Source: Muribaculaceae bacterium
GTDB taxonomy: Bacteria > Bacteroidota > Bacteroidia > Bacteroidales > Muribaculaceae
DNA length: 6,103 nucleotides
Direction: 5' to 3'
NCBI GenBank assembly: GCA_022511505.1
Contig: JAFLTK010000185.1
Span: 1-6,103 of the forward strand
Shown: piece after piece, positions 1 to 6,103 of the stretch
Position numbering within the stretch: the first letter of the stretch is position 1
How the letters are laid out: each line of letters begins with the position of its first letter
Program-made: the position numbers and the translations under genes
Notes under the pieces: generated by a model
Database searches by the model: none
Told to the model about the DNA's origin: nothing
The model's input: only the letters and a program-made list of their open reading frames with translations

Positions 1-2400
1 GTGCTCTACCCCCTGTATACCGATTTTATCGAAACTCTTGCAAAAGACGGCTTGACAACCCGTGGACGCCTTTACCGTAATGCTGTCGACAAATTGTCGC
101 GAGTCTCGGCCGGCGACCTTCCGTTCCAACGTTATATCTTCGTAGGTTTCAACGTGTTATCGCTATCAGAAATAGCAATATTTGAGAAACTTAAAGCGCT
201 TGGAATTGCCGATTTCTATTGGGACTTCAATTCCCCGGTCTTTGATTCAGGAAATAACCATGCTATCCGTTTCTTGTCGAGAAACGTTAAGCAGTTCCCG
301 TCACGCTATGATATTGATACCGAAAAGATTACCGGCATGCCCAGCGTTGACATTGTCGGAGTTGCCTCAAAGGTTGGTCAAGTCAAGGTTGCCGGAGAAT
401 TGGTCGAAAACTGGATTGAAGAGGGGGTCATCGAAAATGCCGATAACGCCATCGATACGGCAATTGTGTTGCCCGATGAGTTTCTGTTCATTCCGTTGAT
501 ACATTCGTTGCCGCCGTCGATTGCCAACGTTAACATCACGATGGGCTATCCCATGCGGCACTCCCCTATCGCGGCATTGATGAAAAGCATTGTCTCTATG
601 CACCTTAGGGCTCGCGTTGTTCGCGGCAAAATGTGCTATTTTTATGAGGACATTTTTAAAGTGCTGACCAGTCCTGTTATCAAGTCTTTTGCCTCGACAA
701 GTGCTACTAAACTGACCGACCATATAACCAAGAATCGACTTTTCACCGTCTCAGTTGAAGAATTGCTCGAACTTGCCCCCGAGTTCAAACCAATTTTTAC
801 TGCCGTTGAAGATGTTTCCAGTGTCGAGCAAGTTTGTCATTATACACTTGCGTTACTCGACTATCTTGAGCGCAAATACTATGCTGAAGATAACTCGGTC
901 GAGATAATGTTCATCAAAGCCTATCGTGACGGTGTTATGTCACTCAAAGATGCTGCAACAAAGTATAAAATTACAATGCGCGACTCGACATTCTTCCAGT
1001 TGATAGAACGAGCCGTGGGTAGCGAGACCGTGACATTTATTGGTGAACCGCTCAAGGGCTTGCAGATTATGGGAGTTCTCGAGACTCGCTCTTTGAATTT
1101 CAAAAATCTCATTATGCTGTCAATGAACGAGCGAGTCTTCCCTCGCAAGCATTTCTCACGCTCGTTCATTCCCGAAACACTTCGCCGGGCTTATGGAATG
1201 TCAACAACCGAGTTTCAGGAATCGATGTATGCCTACACATTCTATCGACTTATAGCACGATGTGAGCGTGTAACGCTATTGTATGATGCCCGAACTGTCG
1301 GCGGTAAAAGTGCCGAAATGTCGCGATATTTGACCCAATTGCTATATTTATATAACAAAGGCAACATTACCCACACCATATCCAACTACACTCAGTTGCC
1401 AATGAGAGGCAACGTTATCGAGATAACCAAAACCAACTCTGTCAGAGAGAAACTGAAGCGTTTCACGGAGGTCGACGGTAAGAAACTCTCAGCCTCGTCA
1501 ATCAATGAGTATATCAATTGTGGGTTAAGCTTCTATCTCAAGTATGTTGAAGGTTACAAAGAGGCCGACGAACTTGTCGATTATATGGATTTCTCTACCT
1601 ACGGAACGGTGTTCCACGATGTCGTCGAGCATCTATATCAAAATCTATTACCCGAAGGTGCCCCGGTCCCTAAAGATGGAATTCTTGTCAAAGTAGATGA
1701 TATCGACCGACTGCTGAAAGATGATAAACTGATAACGAAGCTGATAGAGGAAGCCATCAGTGTTCACTATTACAAGAATCAGAGAGGGGTCGTGGCCGCG
1801 ATTACCGGTGAAACACGACTGCTCGCCGACGCTATTGAGATTTTTGTGCGGGCAATGCTCGAAGAAGAGAAACAATTCTGTCCATTCCTCTTCATTGGCG
1901 CCGAGCATGAAATTAACGCGCGAATGAGGATTAACGACACTCTTGAAGTCAATATTCGCCAGTTCATCGACCGCGTGGACCGCGTCAATGTCGACCGGCC
2001 CGGTGGAGGTGTTCTTCGTCTTGTTGACTATAAAACCGGTAGCGACAGCGTTAAAGCCAAGGACATGGATGAAATATTCACTCCCGGCACAGCCTCAAAA
2101 TTTCGTCCCAAAGCATTCCTGCAATTGATGTTCTACTGCTATGCTTATTCAGGATTTAAATTGCCTGATGAGCAGATTCAGCCCTTCATCTACTTGATGA
2201 AAAAGATTAAAACCAATGGGTTGAAACCTCTGAAACTTGGTGACGGTGACTTAATCGACTATCGCGTCTATCATGACGAATTTGTGCAGCGATTCAATAA
2301 GGTTATTGAGGAAATATTTGACCCTAATGTCACATTTAAGCAAGCCGTTGACCCTCATTCTTGCAACTTCTGTCAGTTCAAACAAATCTGCAATAAGTAG
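1..2400 (+). CDS. addB: AddB-like PD-(D/E)XK nuclease with iron-sulfur staple, 5'-truncated
   Basis: Probable B subunit of an AddAB-type helicase-nuclease, which processes double-strand DNA ends for recombinational repair. The visible 799 residues end in a RecB-type nuclease domain (about 495-799): GTVFH with His539, IDRVD with Asp660, VDYKTG with Asp676 and Lys678, and QLMFY with Gln708. Cys507 plus a C-x2-C-x5-C tail (Cys788, 791, 797) gives the four-cysteine arrangement of the 4Fe-4S staple known from AddB. Residues about 341-430 (GVLETRSLNFKNLIML, then NERVFP) match the second helicase-fold domain of UvrD/AddB proteins. No Walker A motif is visible; it would lie in the missing N-terminus. 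The GTG at base 1 is simply the window edge: family members are usually longer and the frame is open at the border, so the true start is probably upstream. An addA partner would be expected next door but cannot be seen. The stop is TAG at 2398-2400, 8 bases before hemW. A lone Cas4-like or other RecB-family nuclease is less likely because of the helicase-like fold. Confidence 0.8.
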   Translation: MLYPLYTDFIETLAKDGLTTRGRLYRNAVDKLSRVSAGDLPFQRYIFVGFNVLSLSEIAIFEKLKALGIADFYWDFNSPVFDSGNNHAIRFLSRNVKQFPSRYDIDTEKITGMPSVDIVGVASKVGQVKVAGELVENWIEEGVIENADNAIDTAIVLPDEFLFIPLIHSLPPSIANVNITMGYPMRHSPIAALMKSIVSMHLRARVVRGKMCYFYEDIFKVLTSPVIKSFASTSATKLTDHITKNRLFTVSVEELLELAPEFKPIFTAVEDVSSVEQVCHYTLALLDYLERKYYAEDNSVEIMFIKAYRDGVMSLKDAATKYKITMRDSTFFQLIERAVGSETVTFIGEPLKGLQIMGVLETRSLNFKNLIMLSMNERVFPRKHFSRSFIPETLRRAYGMSTTEFQESMYAYTFYRLIARCERVTLLYDARTVGGKSAEMSRYLTQLLYLYNKGNITHTISNYTQLPMRGNVIEITKTNSVREKLKRFTEVDGKKLSASSINEYINCGLSFYLKYVEGYKEADELVDYMDFSTYGTVFHDVVEHLYQNLLPEGAPVPKDGILVKVDDIDRLLKDDKLITKLIEEAISVHYYKNQRGVVAAITGETRLLADAIEIFVRAMLEEEKQFCPFLFIGAEHEINARMRINDTLEVNIRQFIDRVDRVNVDRPGGGVLRLVDYKTGSDSVKAKDMDEIFTPGTASKFRPKAFLQLMFYCYAYSGFKLPDEQIQPFIYLMKKIKTNGLKPLKLGDGDLIDYRVYHDEFVQRFNKVIEEIFDPNVTFKQAVDPHSCNFCQFKQICNK

Positions 2401-2408
2401 CAAAAATC

Positions 2409-3515
2409 ATGGCCGGTATTTATATCCATGTACCGTTTTGCAAGTCAAAATGTTGCTACTGTGACTTTTATTCTATGCCATCGCGAGGGCGCGATGACTT
2501 GATGGAGAAATATTTTCAAGGTGTCTTGAATGAATTTAAACATCGGTCGTCGTTGCTATCAGGCTTGAATGTCAATACATTATATATAGGAGGAGGCACG
2601 CCGTCTTCGTTACTGTTGCCCTTGCTCGCCAATCTGATTGACGCGCTGCTTGTACCTGAAATGAAAGAAGTGACAGTCGAAATTAACCCCGAAGATATCA
2701 CGCCGGCGCTTGTCGAGCTGTTGGCCTCTAAAGGGGTCAATCGGGTCTCTATGGGCATACAGTCTTTTAACTCTGATTTACTTAAGTTTGTAGGTCGTCG
2801 ACATTCGAGCGATGATATTTTCAACGCGGTCAAACTTTTGCGCTCGGCCGGCATTTCCAACATCTCGGGCGACTTGATTTTTGGTTTGCCGGGTGATACA
2901 TTCGATGGCTGGAAACGCTCGGTCGAGACATTTATGAAATTAGGTCTCCCCCATCTGTCGGCCTATCTCCTTTCCTACGAGCCCGGCACGCGTCTGACTG
3001 TTATGCGCGACCTTGGCAAAATTGTAGAAGCAACCGAAGACCTTGTTACACGGATGTATCTCCATCTCATTGAGACTTCAGCCAGACACGGTTATGAACA
3101 TTATGAAATTTCAAATTATGCTATACCGGGCTACAAATCAAAGCATAACAGTTCCTACTGGGACGGTACTATATACCTCGGTCTTGGCCCCGGCGCCCAT
3201 AGTTTTGACGGCACGACACGCTCGTTCAATCCACCATCGCTCAAAGAATATATAGCCAACAACGGTCTTGTCAATGTCATCGAAGAAACCTCTCTGACCG
3301 ATAAAATTAACGATTTGATTATCACGACGTTGAGAACTTCATCCGGCCTAAACCTAAATACCCTTTCAGCCTACCAACGTGACCAAATTCTTCTACGTGG
3401 AAAGTCACATCTCAATCGAGGTACATTGAATATTTCCGTCGACAATCGGCTCTATATTCCCGAAGAACATTTTCTCATCAGCGACTCGATTCTCGTTGAC
3501 CTCATTTTCGACTAA
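2409..3515 (+). CDS. hemW: Radical SAM haem chaperone HemW
   Basis: Oxygen-independent coproporphyrinogen oxidase-like radical SAM protein of the HemW type. In characterised members it binds haem and delivers it to respiratory enzymes, and it is not the oxidase HemN itself. The 368-residue length is normal for HemW. The N-terminus IYIHVPFCKSKCCYCDFYS carries C-x3-C-x2-C (Cys11, 15, 18) for the 4Fe-4S cluster, followed by Asp-Phe as in HemW. Further hallmarks are GGGTPS (61-66) for SAM binding, VEINPE (90-95), SMGIQSF (114-120), GDLIFGLPG (154-162), the HemW-typical HNSSYW (246-251) and YLGLGPGAHS (256-265). The C-terminal HemN-like domain follows. An additional Cys16 sits inside the cluster motif. 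The ATG at 2409 fits because only two residues precede the conserved IYIHVPFC strand. There is no Shine-Dalgarno sequence. The gene starts 8 bases after the AddB-like gene and is probably translated from the same transcript; the pairing does not in itself imply a shared function. Confidence 0.93.
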   Translation: MAGIYIHVPFCKSKCCYCDFYSMPSRGRDDLMEKYFQGVLNEFKHRSSLLSGLNVNTLYIGGGTPSSLLLPLLANLIDALLVPEMKEVTVEINPEDITPALVELLASKGVNRVSMGIQSFNSDLLKFVGRRHSSDDIFNAVKLLRSAGISNISGDLIFGLPGDTFDGWKRSVETFMKLGLPHLSAYLLSYEPGTRLTVMRDLGKIVEATEDLVTRMYLHLIETSARHGYEHYEISNYAIPGYKSKHNSSYWDGTIYLGLGPGAHSFDGTTRSFNPPSLKEYIANNGLVNVIEETSLTDKINDLIITTLRTSSGLNLNTLSAYQRDQILLRGKSHLNRGTLNISVDNRLYIPEEHFLISDSILVDLIFD

Positions 3516-3530
3516 TCAACAATCAAACAA

Positions 3531-3551
3531 CTGTAAACTATAAACTGTAAA
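3531..3551. repeat. Heptamer tandem repeat, three units
   Basis: Three adjoining 7-base units read CTGTAAA, CTATAAA, CTGTAAA. A decayed fourth unit (CTTCAAC, 3552-3558) forms the left arm of the following hairpin. The same stretch can be read as an 11-base direct repeat, AACTGTAAACT, at 3529-3539 and 3543-3553 with a 14-base period. It lies in the gap between the convergent ends of hemW and rlmH. No function is evident. On the minus strand it supplies a T-rich run just beyond the hairpin, which could help terminate rlmH transcripts. Confidence 0.7.
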
Positions 3552-3552
3552 C

Positions 3553-3579
3553 TTCAACTTGAGCGAAGCGAGAGTTGAA
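3553..3579. terminator. Hairpin between convergent hemW and rlmH, likely terminator
   Basis: A perfect 7-base inverted repeat (TTCAACT at 3553-3559, AGTTGAA at 3573-3579) extends by one T-G wobble. It then continues through a tandem G-A/A-G mismatch to two more G-C pairs closing a GAA loop. It ends one base before the rlmH stop codon. Read leftward for rlmH, it is followed by the T-rich GTTTACAGTTTATAG, a fair termination tail. Read rightward for hemW, the following bases are not a U-run, so termination there would be weak or would rely on the stem alone. The bidirectional role is inferred. Confidence 0.55.
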
Positions 3580-4053
3580 TTAATCATGATGATATGGCTC
3601 GCCGCGCAATATTGTCATCGCTCGATAAAGTTGCTCTATAAAGAAAAGCCGAACCATTTCGTGGGTCAATGTCATGCGCGATAATGACAATTGGGAGTCG
3701 GCTCGCGTATATACCTCGTTGCTAAACCCGTATGGACCGCCAATAGCAAAAACTACGCGCCTCAAACCCTGATTTGTCATCTGCTCAATCATTCCGGCAA
3801 ACTGTCGCGACGTTGGCTGTGTCCCGCGCTCATCGAGGAGCACCAGTCGATCGCCGGGCTGTAACTTGGAAAGTATCTGTCTACCCTCTTGCTCCTTTTG
3901 TTGCTCGGCAGATAGCGAGCGAGACGCTTTAACGTCAGGTATCGCTATGATTTCGACAGGTATATAATGCTTTAAGCGGTCAAGATACTGATCGATTCCC
4001 TGACTGATATATTTTGTTGTTGTCTTACCAATGGCGACAATAATGATTTTCAT
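3580..4053 (-). CDS. rlmH: 23S rRNA (pseudouridine1915-N3)-methyltransferase RlmH
   Basis: SPOUT-class methyltransferase. In characterised members it acts on the assembled 70S ribosome and methylates pseudouridine 1915 in helix 69 of 23S rRNA, using SAM. The 157-residue length matches the family (about 155-160). Key features are the N-terminal strand MKIIIVAIGK, LLDERG (72-77), the SAM-binding trefoil-knot segment VFAIGGPYGF (101-110), and the C-terminal block LSLSRMTLTHEMVRLFFIEQ ending in RGEPYHHD, whose YHH near the terminus is an RlmH signature. The frame stays open upstream to an ATG at 4158, but that would add 35 low-complexity residues, run into nadC and cross the promoter, so the ATG at 4051-4053 is the start. 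The leader is A-rich without a Shine-Dalgarno sequence. The gene diverges from nadC and converges on hemW, so it is probably monocistronic. Confidence 0.96.
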   Translation of the reverse strand: MKIIIVAIGKTTTKYISQGIDQYLDRLKHYIPVEIIAIPDVKASRSLSAEQQKEQEGRQILSKLQPGDRLVLLDERGTQPTSRQFAGMIEQMTNQGLRRVVFAIGGPYGFSNEVYTRADSQLSLSRMTLTHEMVRLFFIEQLYRAMTILRGEPYHHD

Positions 4054-4084
4054 TTGGTTGTTATTACTATTGTTGTTAACTTTG
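4053..4084 (+). promoter_or_regulatory. Bacteroidota-type promoter for nadC
   Basis: TTTG at 4053-4056 (-33 element), a 20-base spacer, then TAACTTTG at 4077-4084 (-7 element). This is an exact match to TTTG-N19/20-TAnnTTTG, the consensus for the primary sigma factor of Bacteroidota. Transcription would start near 4091, giving a leader of about 28 bases before the nadC ATG. The -33 element touches the first base of the rlmH start codon. Confidence 0.7.
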
Positions 4085-4086
4085 TG

Positions 4087-4094
4087 CAAAAGTA
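4087..4094 (-). promoter_or_regulatory. Bacteroidota -7 element for rlmH
   Basis: The minus strand reads TACTTTTG followed by CA, an exact TAnnTTTG -7 element. Its predicted start near 4080 would give a leader of about 27 bases before the rlmH ATG. No good -33 TTTG lies at the expected 19-20 bases. The closest candidate is ATTG (complement of 4117-4120) at a 22-base spacing, so this promoter may be weaker than the nadC one. It faces the nadC -7 element across only two bases. Confidence 0.55.
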
Positions 4095-4098
4095 TTAA

Positions 4099-4115
4099 AA
4101 TATATCCAATATATT
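4099..4115. repeat. AT-rich inverted repeat in the nadC leader
   Basis: AATATAT and ATATATT form a perfect 7-base inverted repeat around CCA, just downstream of the predicted nadC transcription start and 3 bases before the ATG. It could be an operator half-site pair or a weak leader hairpin. It could equally be chance in an AT-rich leader. I do not recognise it as a site for a named NAD regulator such as NrtR, NiaR or NadQ. Confidence 0.35.
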
Positions 4116-4118
4116 GCA

Positions 4119-4964
4119 ATGGAAACAAAGGAACAATTGATTGACGACCTTTTGACACTGGCGTTTGCCGAGGATATAGGCGACGGAGACCACACCACCC
4201 TAAGCACTATCCATGCCGACGAAATCGGTCGTCAGCGTCTGATTGTTAAGGAGGAAGGCATTCTTGCCGGCGTTGACATCGCTCGTCGCGTGTTTGAGAA
4301 GTTTGACCCTTCGCTGAGGATGACTGTCTATATTAACGATGGCGCTCATGTAAAGCCCGGTGATGTCGCTTTTGTTGTCGAAGGTCCGGTCCGCTCCCTT
4401 CTGCAGACCGAGCGCACCATGCTCAATATCATGCAGAGAATGAGCGGTATAGCAACTGTTACTGCCAAATATCAGCAAAAACTTGACGGGCTTAAAGCCA
4501 AGGTCCTCGATACACGCAAGACCACTCCCGGCATGCGCATCCTCGAGAAGGAGGCTGTCAAAATCGGTGGTGGTTGCAATCATCGCATCGGCCTTTTTGA
4601 CATGATTCTTATTAAAGACAACCATGTCGATTTTGCCGGCGGTATACCCCAGGCTGTTTCTGCTGCCAAGAACTACCTCAAAGAAAAAGGCAAAGACCTC
4701 AAGATTGAACTCGAGGTCAGAAACACCGAGGAGATACTTCAGGCACTCGAAGCCGGCGTTGACCGCATTATGCTCGATAACTTCACCCCGGCGCAAACAC
4801 GCGAAGCAGTAGAACTTATTGCCGGACGTGTTGAAATTGAATCCTCCGGCGGTATTACGCTCGACACAATCCGCGATTATGGCGAGGCCGGCGTTGACTT
4901 CATCTCGGTCGGCGCTTTAACCCACTCGGTTAAAGGTCTGGATATGAGTTTCAAAGCTTGCTGA
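4119..4964 (+). CDS. nadC: Nicotinate-nucleotide pyrophosphorylase (carboxylating), quinolinate phosphoribosyltransferase
   Basis: Cytosolic enzyme that converts quinolinate and PRPP to nicotinate mononucleotide, CO2 and pyrophosphate, the step where de novo NAD synthesis joins the shared pathway. The 281-residue length is typical. The N-terminal alpha/beta sandwich includes AEDIGDGDHTT (17-27). The barrel carries the expected active-site residues: Glu98-Arg99 (TERTMLNIMQRMSG), DTRKTTPGMR (131-140, Arg133 and Lys134), HRIGLFDMILIKDNH (155-169, with His155, Arg156 and Lys166), ELEV with Glu199, IMLDNF with Asp220, and the phosphate-binding ESSGGI (241-246). All catalytic positions I know for the family are present. 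The ATG at 4119 is set by the promoter only about 28 bases upstream of it. nadA and nadB are not in this window. The 3' end overlaps the convergent HAD gene by 14 bases. Confidence 0.97.
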   Translation: METKEQLIDDLLTLAFAEDIGDGDHTTLSTIHADEIGRQRLIVKEEGILAGVDIARRVFEKFDPSLRMTVYINDGAHVKPGDVAFVVEGPVRSLLQTERTMLNIMQRMSGIATVTAKYQQKLDGLKAKVLDTRKTTPGMRILEKEAVKIGGGCNHRIGLFDMILIKDNHVDFAGGIPQAVSAAKNYLKEKGKDLKIELEVRNTEEILQALEAGVDRIMLDNFTPAQTREAVELIAGRVEIESSGGITLDTIRDYGEAGVDFISVGALTHSVKGLDMSFKAC

Positions 4965-5604
4965 CAAGCGCAAAAAGTGTATCAACGGTTAGGCTCGCGA
5001 GATTGTCAACAATCAAATGGGCCTTCCCGCTGAGGCGCTCGGCCGGTAGAGTCGTTGCCAGTCCAATCACGGTTGCACCCGAGCGACGCCCCGCTTCCAG
5101 TCCTTGCAGTGAATCTTCAAACACAAAGCATTCAACCGGTCGACGCCCAATCGCCTCTGCAGCCTTCAGATAGCCTTCGGGATTCGGCTTTGAGCAGGAC
5201 ACATCGCTCCCGGTGATTATCACATCTACCGCATCAAGCAACTCGGGTTGCTGACGTCTCAGATGGGCCATTTTAACATGGTCACTACTCGTGTAGATTG
5301 CTATCGGGAAACCGGCATCTCTTAACTCGCCGATAAACCGATTGACGTCAGGCATCAGCTCATAGACCATTGTCTGCTCAAAATCGTGGATGCGTTGCTT
5401 TATGTCGGCTCTTATTTCCTCGGTTGAGAAGTGGTTTAGAATCTCGGTCAAGGTTGTGCCCTTTATTACCGCGGCAAAGTTCTCGATTCCGGTGGGATAC
5501 ATCTCGTCGATACTGCTCCAGAACTCCGAGTAAGTGCCCTCGGTGTCAATCAACACTCCGTCAAGGTCAAAAACCGCGCCAAATTGCTGTGTCGTTGTTT
5601 CCAT
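4951..5604 (-). CDS. HAD-superfamily phosphatase, beta-phosphoglucomutase-like subgroup
   Basis: Predicted cytosolic HAD hydrolase of 217 residues with all four motifs. Motif I is FDLDGVLID: Asp13 would be the phospho-accepting nucleophile and Asp15 the acid/base. Motif II is IYTSSD (Thr105/Ser106), motif III is SKPNPEGY (Lys139), and motif IV is FEDSLQGLEAG (Glu163, Asp164). The roughly 70-residue helical cap between motifs I and II, together with KPNPEGY and EDSLQG, places it in the beta-phosphoglucomutase / sugar-phosphatase branch (cap type C1). The substrate cannot be read from sequence; small phosphosugars or related metabolites are the usual targets. An in-frame ATG at 5667 would add 21 residues (MGLSHKNQ and on) that lie outside the fold and cross the likely promoter, so the ATG at 5602-5604 is preferred. 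The stop lies inside the end of nadC. Any functional link to nadC is unproven, since the genes converge. Confidence 0.9.
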   Translation of the reverse strand: METTTQQFGAVFDLDGVLIDTEGTYSEFWSSIDEMYPTGIENFAAVIKGTTLTEILNHFSTEEIRADIKQRIHDFEQTMVYELMPDVNRFIGELRDAGFPIAIYTSSDHVKMAHLRRQQPELLDAVDVIITGSDVSCSKPNPEGYLKAAEAIGRRPVECFVFEDSLQGLEAGRRSGATVIGLATTLPAERLSGKAHLIVDNLASLTVDTLFALVSKL

Positions 5605-5625
5605 TCTATTGAATATTTTAAGCCA

Positions 5626-5633
5626 CAAAATTA
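5626..5633 (-). promoter_or_regulatory. Possible -7 element for the HAD phosphatase gene
   Basis: The minus strand reads TAATTTTG, matching TAnnTTTG, 21 bases upstream of the chosen ATG, with a predicted leader of about 15 bases. No TTTG is found at the -33 spacing, and the region is AT-rich, so a chance match is possible. Its position supports the shorter start of the gene. Confidence 0.4.
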
Positions 5634-5688
5634 CTATAATTTTTTGATTTTTATGTGATAGGCCCACTGCTTTAACTCACCAATCAAA

Positions 5689-6103
5689 ATGTACCACATT
5701 ATAATATATATATCAATTCTATTGTTAGGCGTTACAGGTCCGGCAGCCTCTACAGGTGCAGATCATGCATTTTCAGATGCACTAACCTCTATCATTTCTC
5801 GCTACGAAAAAACTGAGAACATCATTCTTCCCCCTGTCGAGCGAGCCGTCAATCCCTACGAAAAAATATCAAATCTGCCCGGCCGTGTTTCAGCCGGTCG
5901 CAACATCGTCATTAGCAAACGATTGACTCGGCTTTATGTCCTAAACCATTTTGGCGATACACTGGCTGCGTTCCCGGTGTGTTGCTCCATGAATCGAGGC
6001 CAAAAGCATTATAAAGACGATTGCCGAACTCCCGAGGGTACATTTACTGTTGCCGGAATTTATAACTCAACCGACTGGAAATATAAGGGTACCGGTGCAA
6101 AAT
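5689..6103 (+). CDS. Exported L,D-transpeptidase (YkuD)-like protein, 3'-truncated
   Basis: The first 138 residues of an open frame run off the window edge. An in-frame TAG at 5659-5661 makes the ATG at 5689 the only ATG start. Residues 1-21 look like a signal peptide with a hydrophobic core (IIIYISILLLGV) and a plausible cut after Ser21. Unusually, the N-region has no Lys or Arg, only His3. There is no lipobox cysteine. From about residue 72, NIVISKRLTRLYVLNHFGDT, FPVCCSMNRG and RTPEGTFTVAGI (113-124) match the first half of the YkuD catalytic domain: the strand pattern, then TPxGxF. Such enzymes form 3-3 cross-links or attach partners in periplasmic peptidoglycan. The decisive HG...SHGCxR segment with the catalytic Cys would lie beyond the window, so activity is inferred. 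Cys98, Cys99 and Cys112 are notable in an exported protein. It diverges from the HAD gene over 84 bases. I see no convincing forward promoter there; a TTTG at 5643-5646 lacks a matching -7 element. Confidence 0.75.
   Translation, partial: MYHIIIYISILLLGVTGPAASTGADHAFSDALTSIISRYEKTENIILPPVERAVNPYEKISNLPGRVSAGRNIVISKRLTRLYVLNHFGDTLAAFPVCCSMNRGQKHYKDDCRTPEGTFTVAGIYNSTDWKYKGTGAK

Noticed and set aside
367..723. Open frame of 118 codons on the minus strand inside the AddB-like gene
   Set aside because: Antisense shadow with a basic, motif-free translation; the plus-strand protein is continuous here.
2583..2597. GGAGGAGG-like stretch resembling a strong ribosome binding site
   Set aside because: It encodes the conserved GGGTPS motif of HemW and no gene start follows it.
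3516..3527. 12-base match TCAACAATCAAA shared with about 5005-5016
   Set aside because: One such 12-mer match is expected by chance in a window this size, and one copy lies within coding sequence.
4054..4158. 35-residue N-terminal extension of rlmH starting at 4158
   Set aside because: Low-complexity (Asn-rich) translation. It would overlap nadC and cross both promoters, and RlmH proteins begin at the MKI-type strand.
4200..4796. Open frame of 198 codons on the minus strand inside nadC
   Set aside because: It lies wholly antisense to a strongly supported gene, has no recognisable domain and is explained as a shadow of nadC codon use.
5605..5667. 21-residue N-terminal extension of the HAD phosphatase starting at 5667
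   Set aside because: It lies outside the HAD fold and spans the candidate -7 element; the shorter start gives the usual distance to motif I.
5643..5674. Possible forward promoter for the YkuD-like gene (TTTG at 5643-5646)
   Set aside because: No TAnnTTTG at the required spacing; only a partial TTT match, and the implied leader would be very short.

Overview
This window reads as ordinary chromosomal DNA from a member of the Bacteroidota, probably Bacteroidales. Three things point there. Promoters match the Bacteroidota consensus (TTTG, 19-20 bases, TAnnTTTG). No gene start has a usable Shine-Dalgarno sequence. The protein types and GC content (moderate by eye) also fit. Placement at family level, for example Muribaculaceae, is only an impression.

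Layout, left to right. (1) A 5'-truncated AddB-like nuclease/helicase-fold protein (1-2400, +) ends 8 bases before hemW, a radical-SAM haem chaperone gene (2409-3515, +); the two look co-transcribed. (2) A 64-base gap between convergent hemW and rlmH holds a 7-base tandem repeat and a hairpin that probably acts as a terminator. (3) rlmH (3580-4053, -) encodes a 23S rRNA methyltransferase. It diverges from nadC (4119-4964, +), which encodes the last step of de novo nicotinate mononucleotide synthesis. The 65 bases between them carry two outward-reading -7 elements arranged as one dyad. (4) nadC runs tail-to-tail into a HAD-family phosphatase gene (4951-5604, -), and their coding ends overlap by 14 bases. 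(5) After an 84-base divergent intergenic region, an exported L,D-transpeptidase-like gene (5689 to the end, +) is cut off by the window edge before its catalytic cysteine region.

The genes belong to unrelated housekeeping processes: DNA break repair, haem delivery, ribosome modification, NAD synthesis, phosphate-ester hydrolysis and cell-wall cross-linking. I found no mobile element, CRISPR array, tRNA, rRNA or defence/toxin cassette, and nothing that amounts to a previously undescribed system. The most interesting signals are small: the face-to-face promoter dyad, the heptamer repeat with hairpin, and the overlapping convergent gene ends. There is no gene-free stretch over 300 bases.
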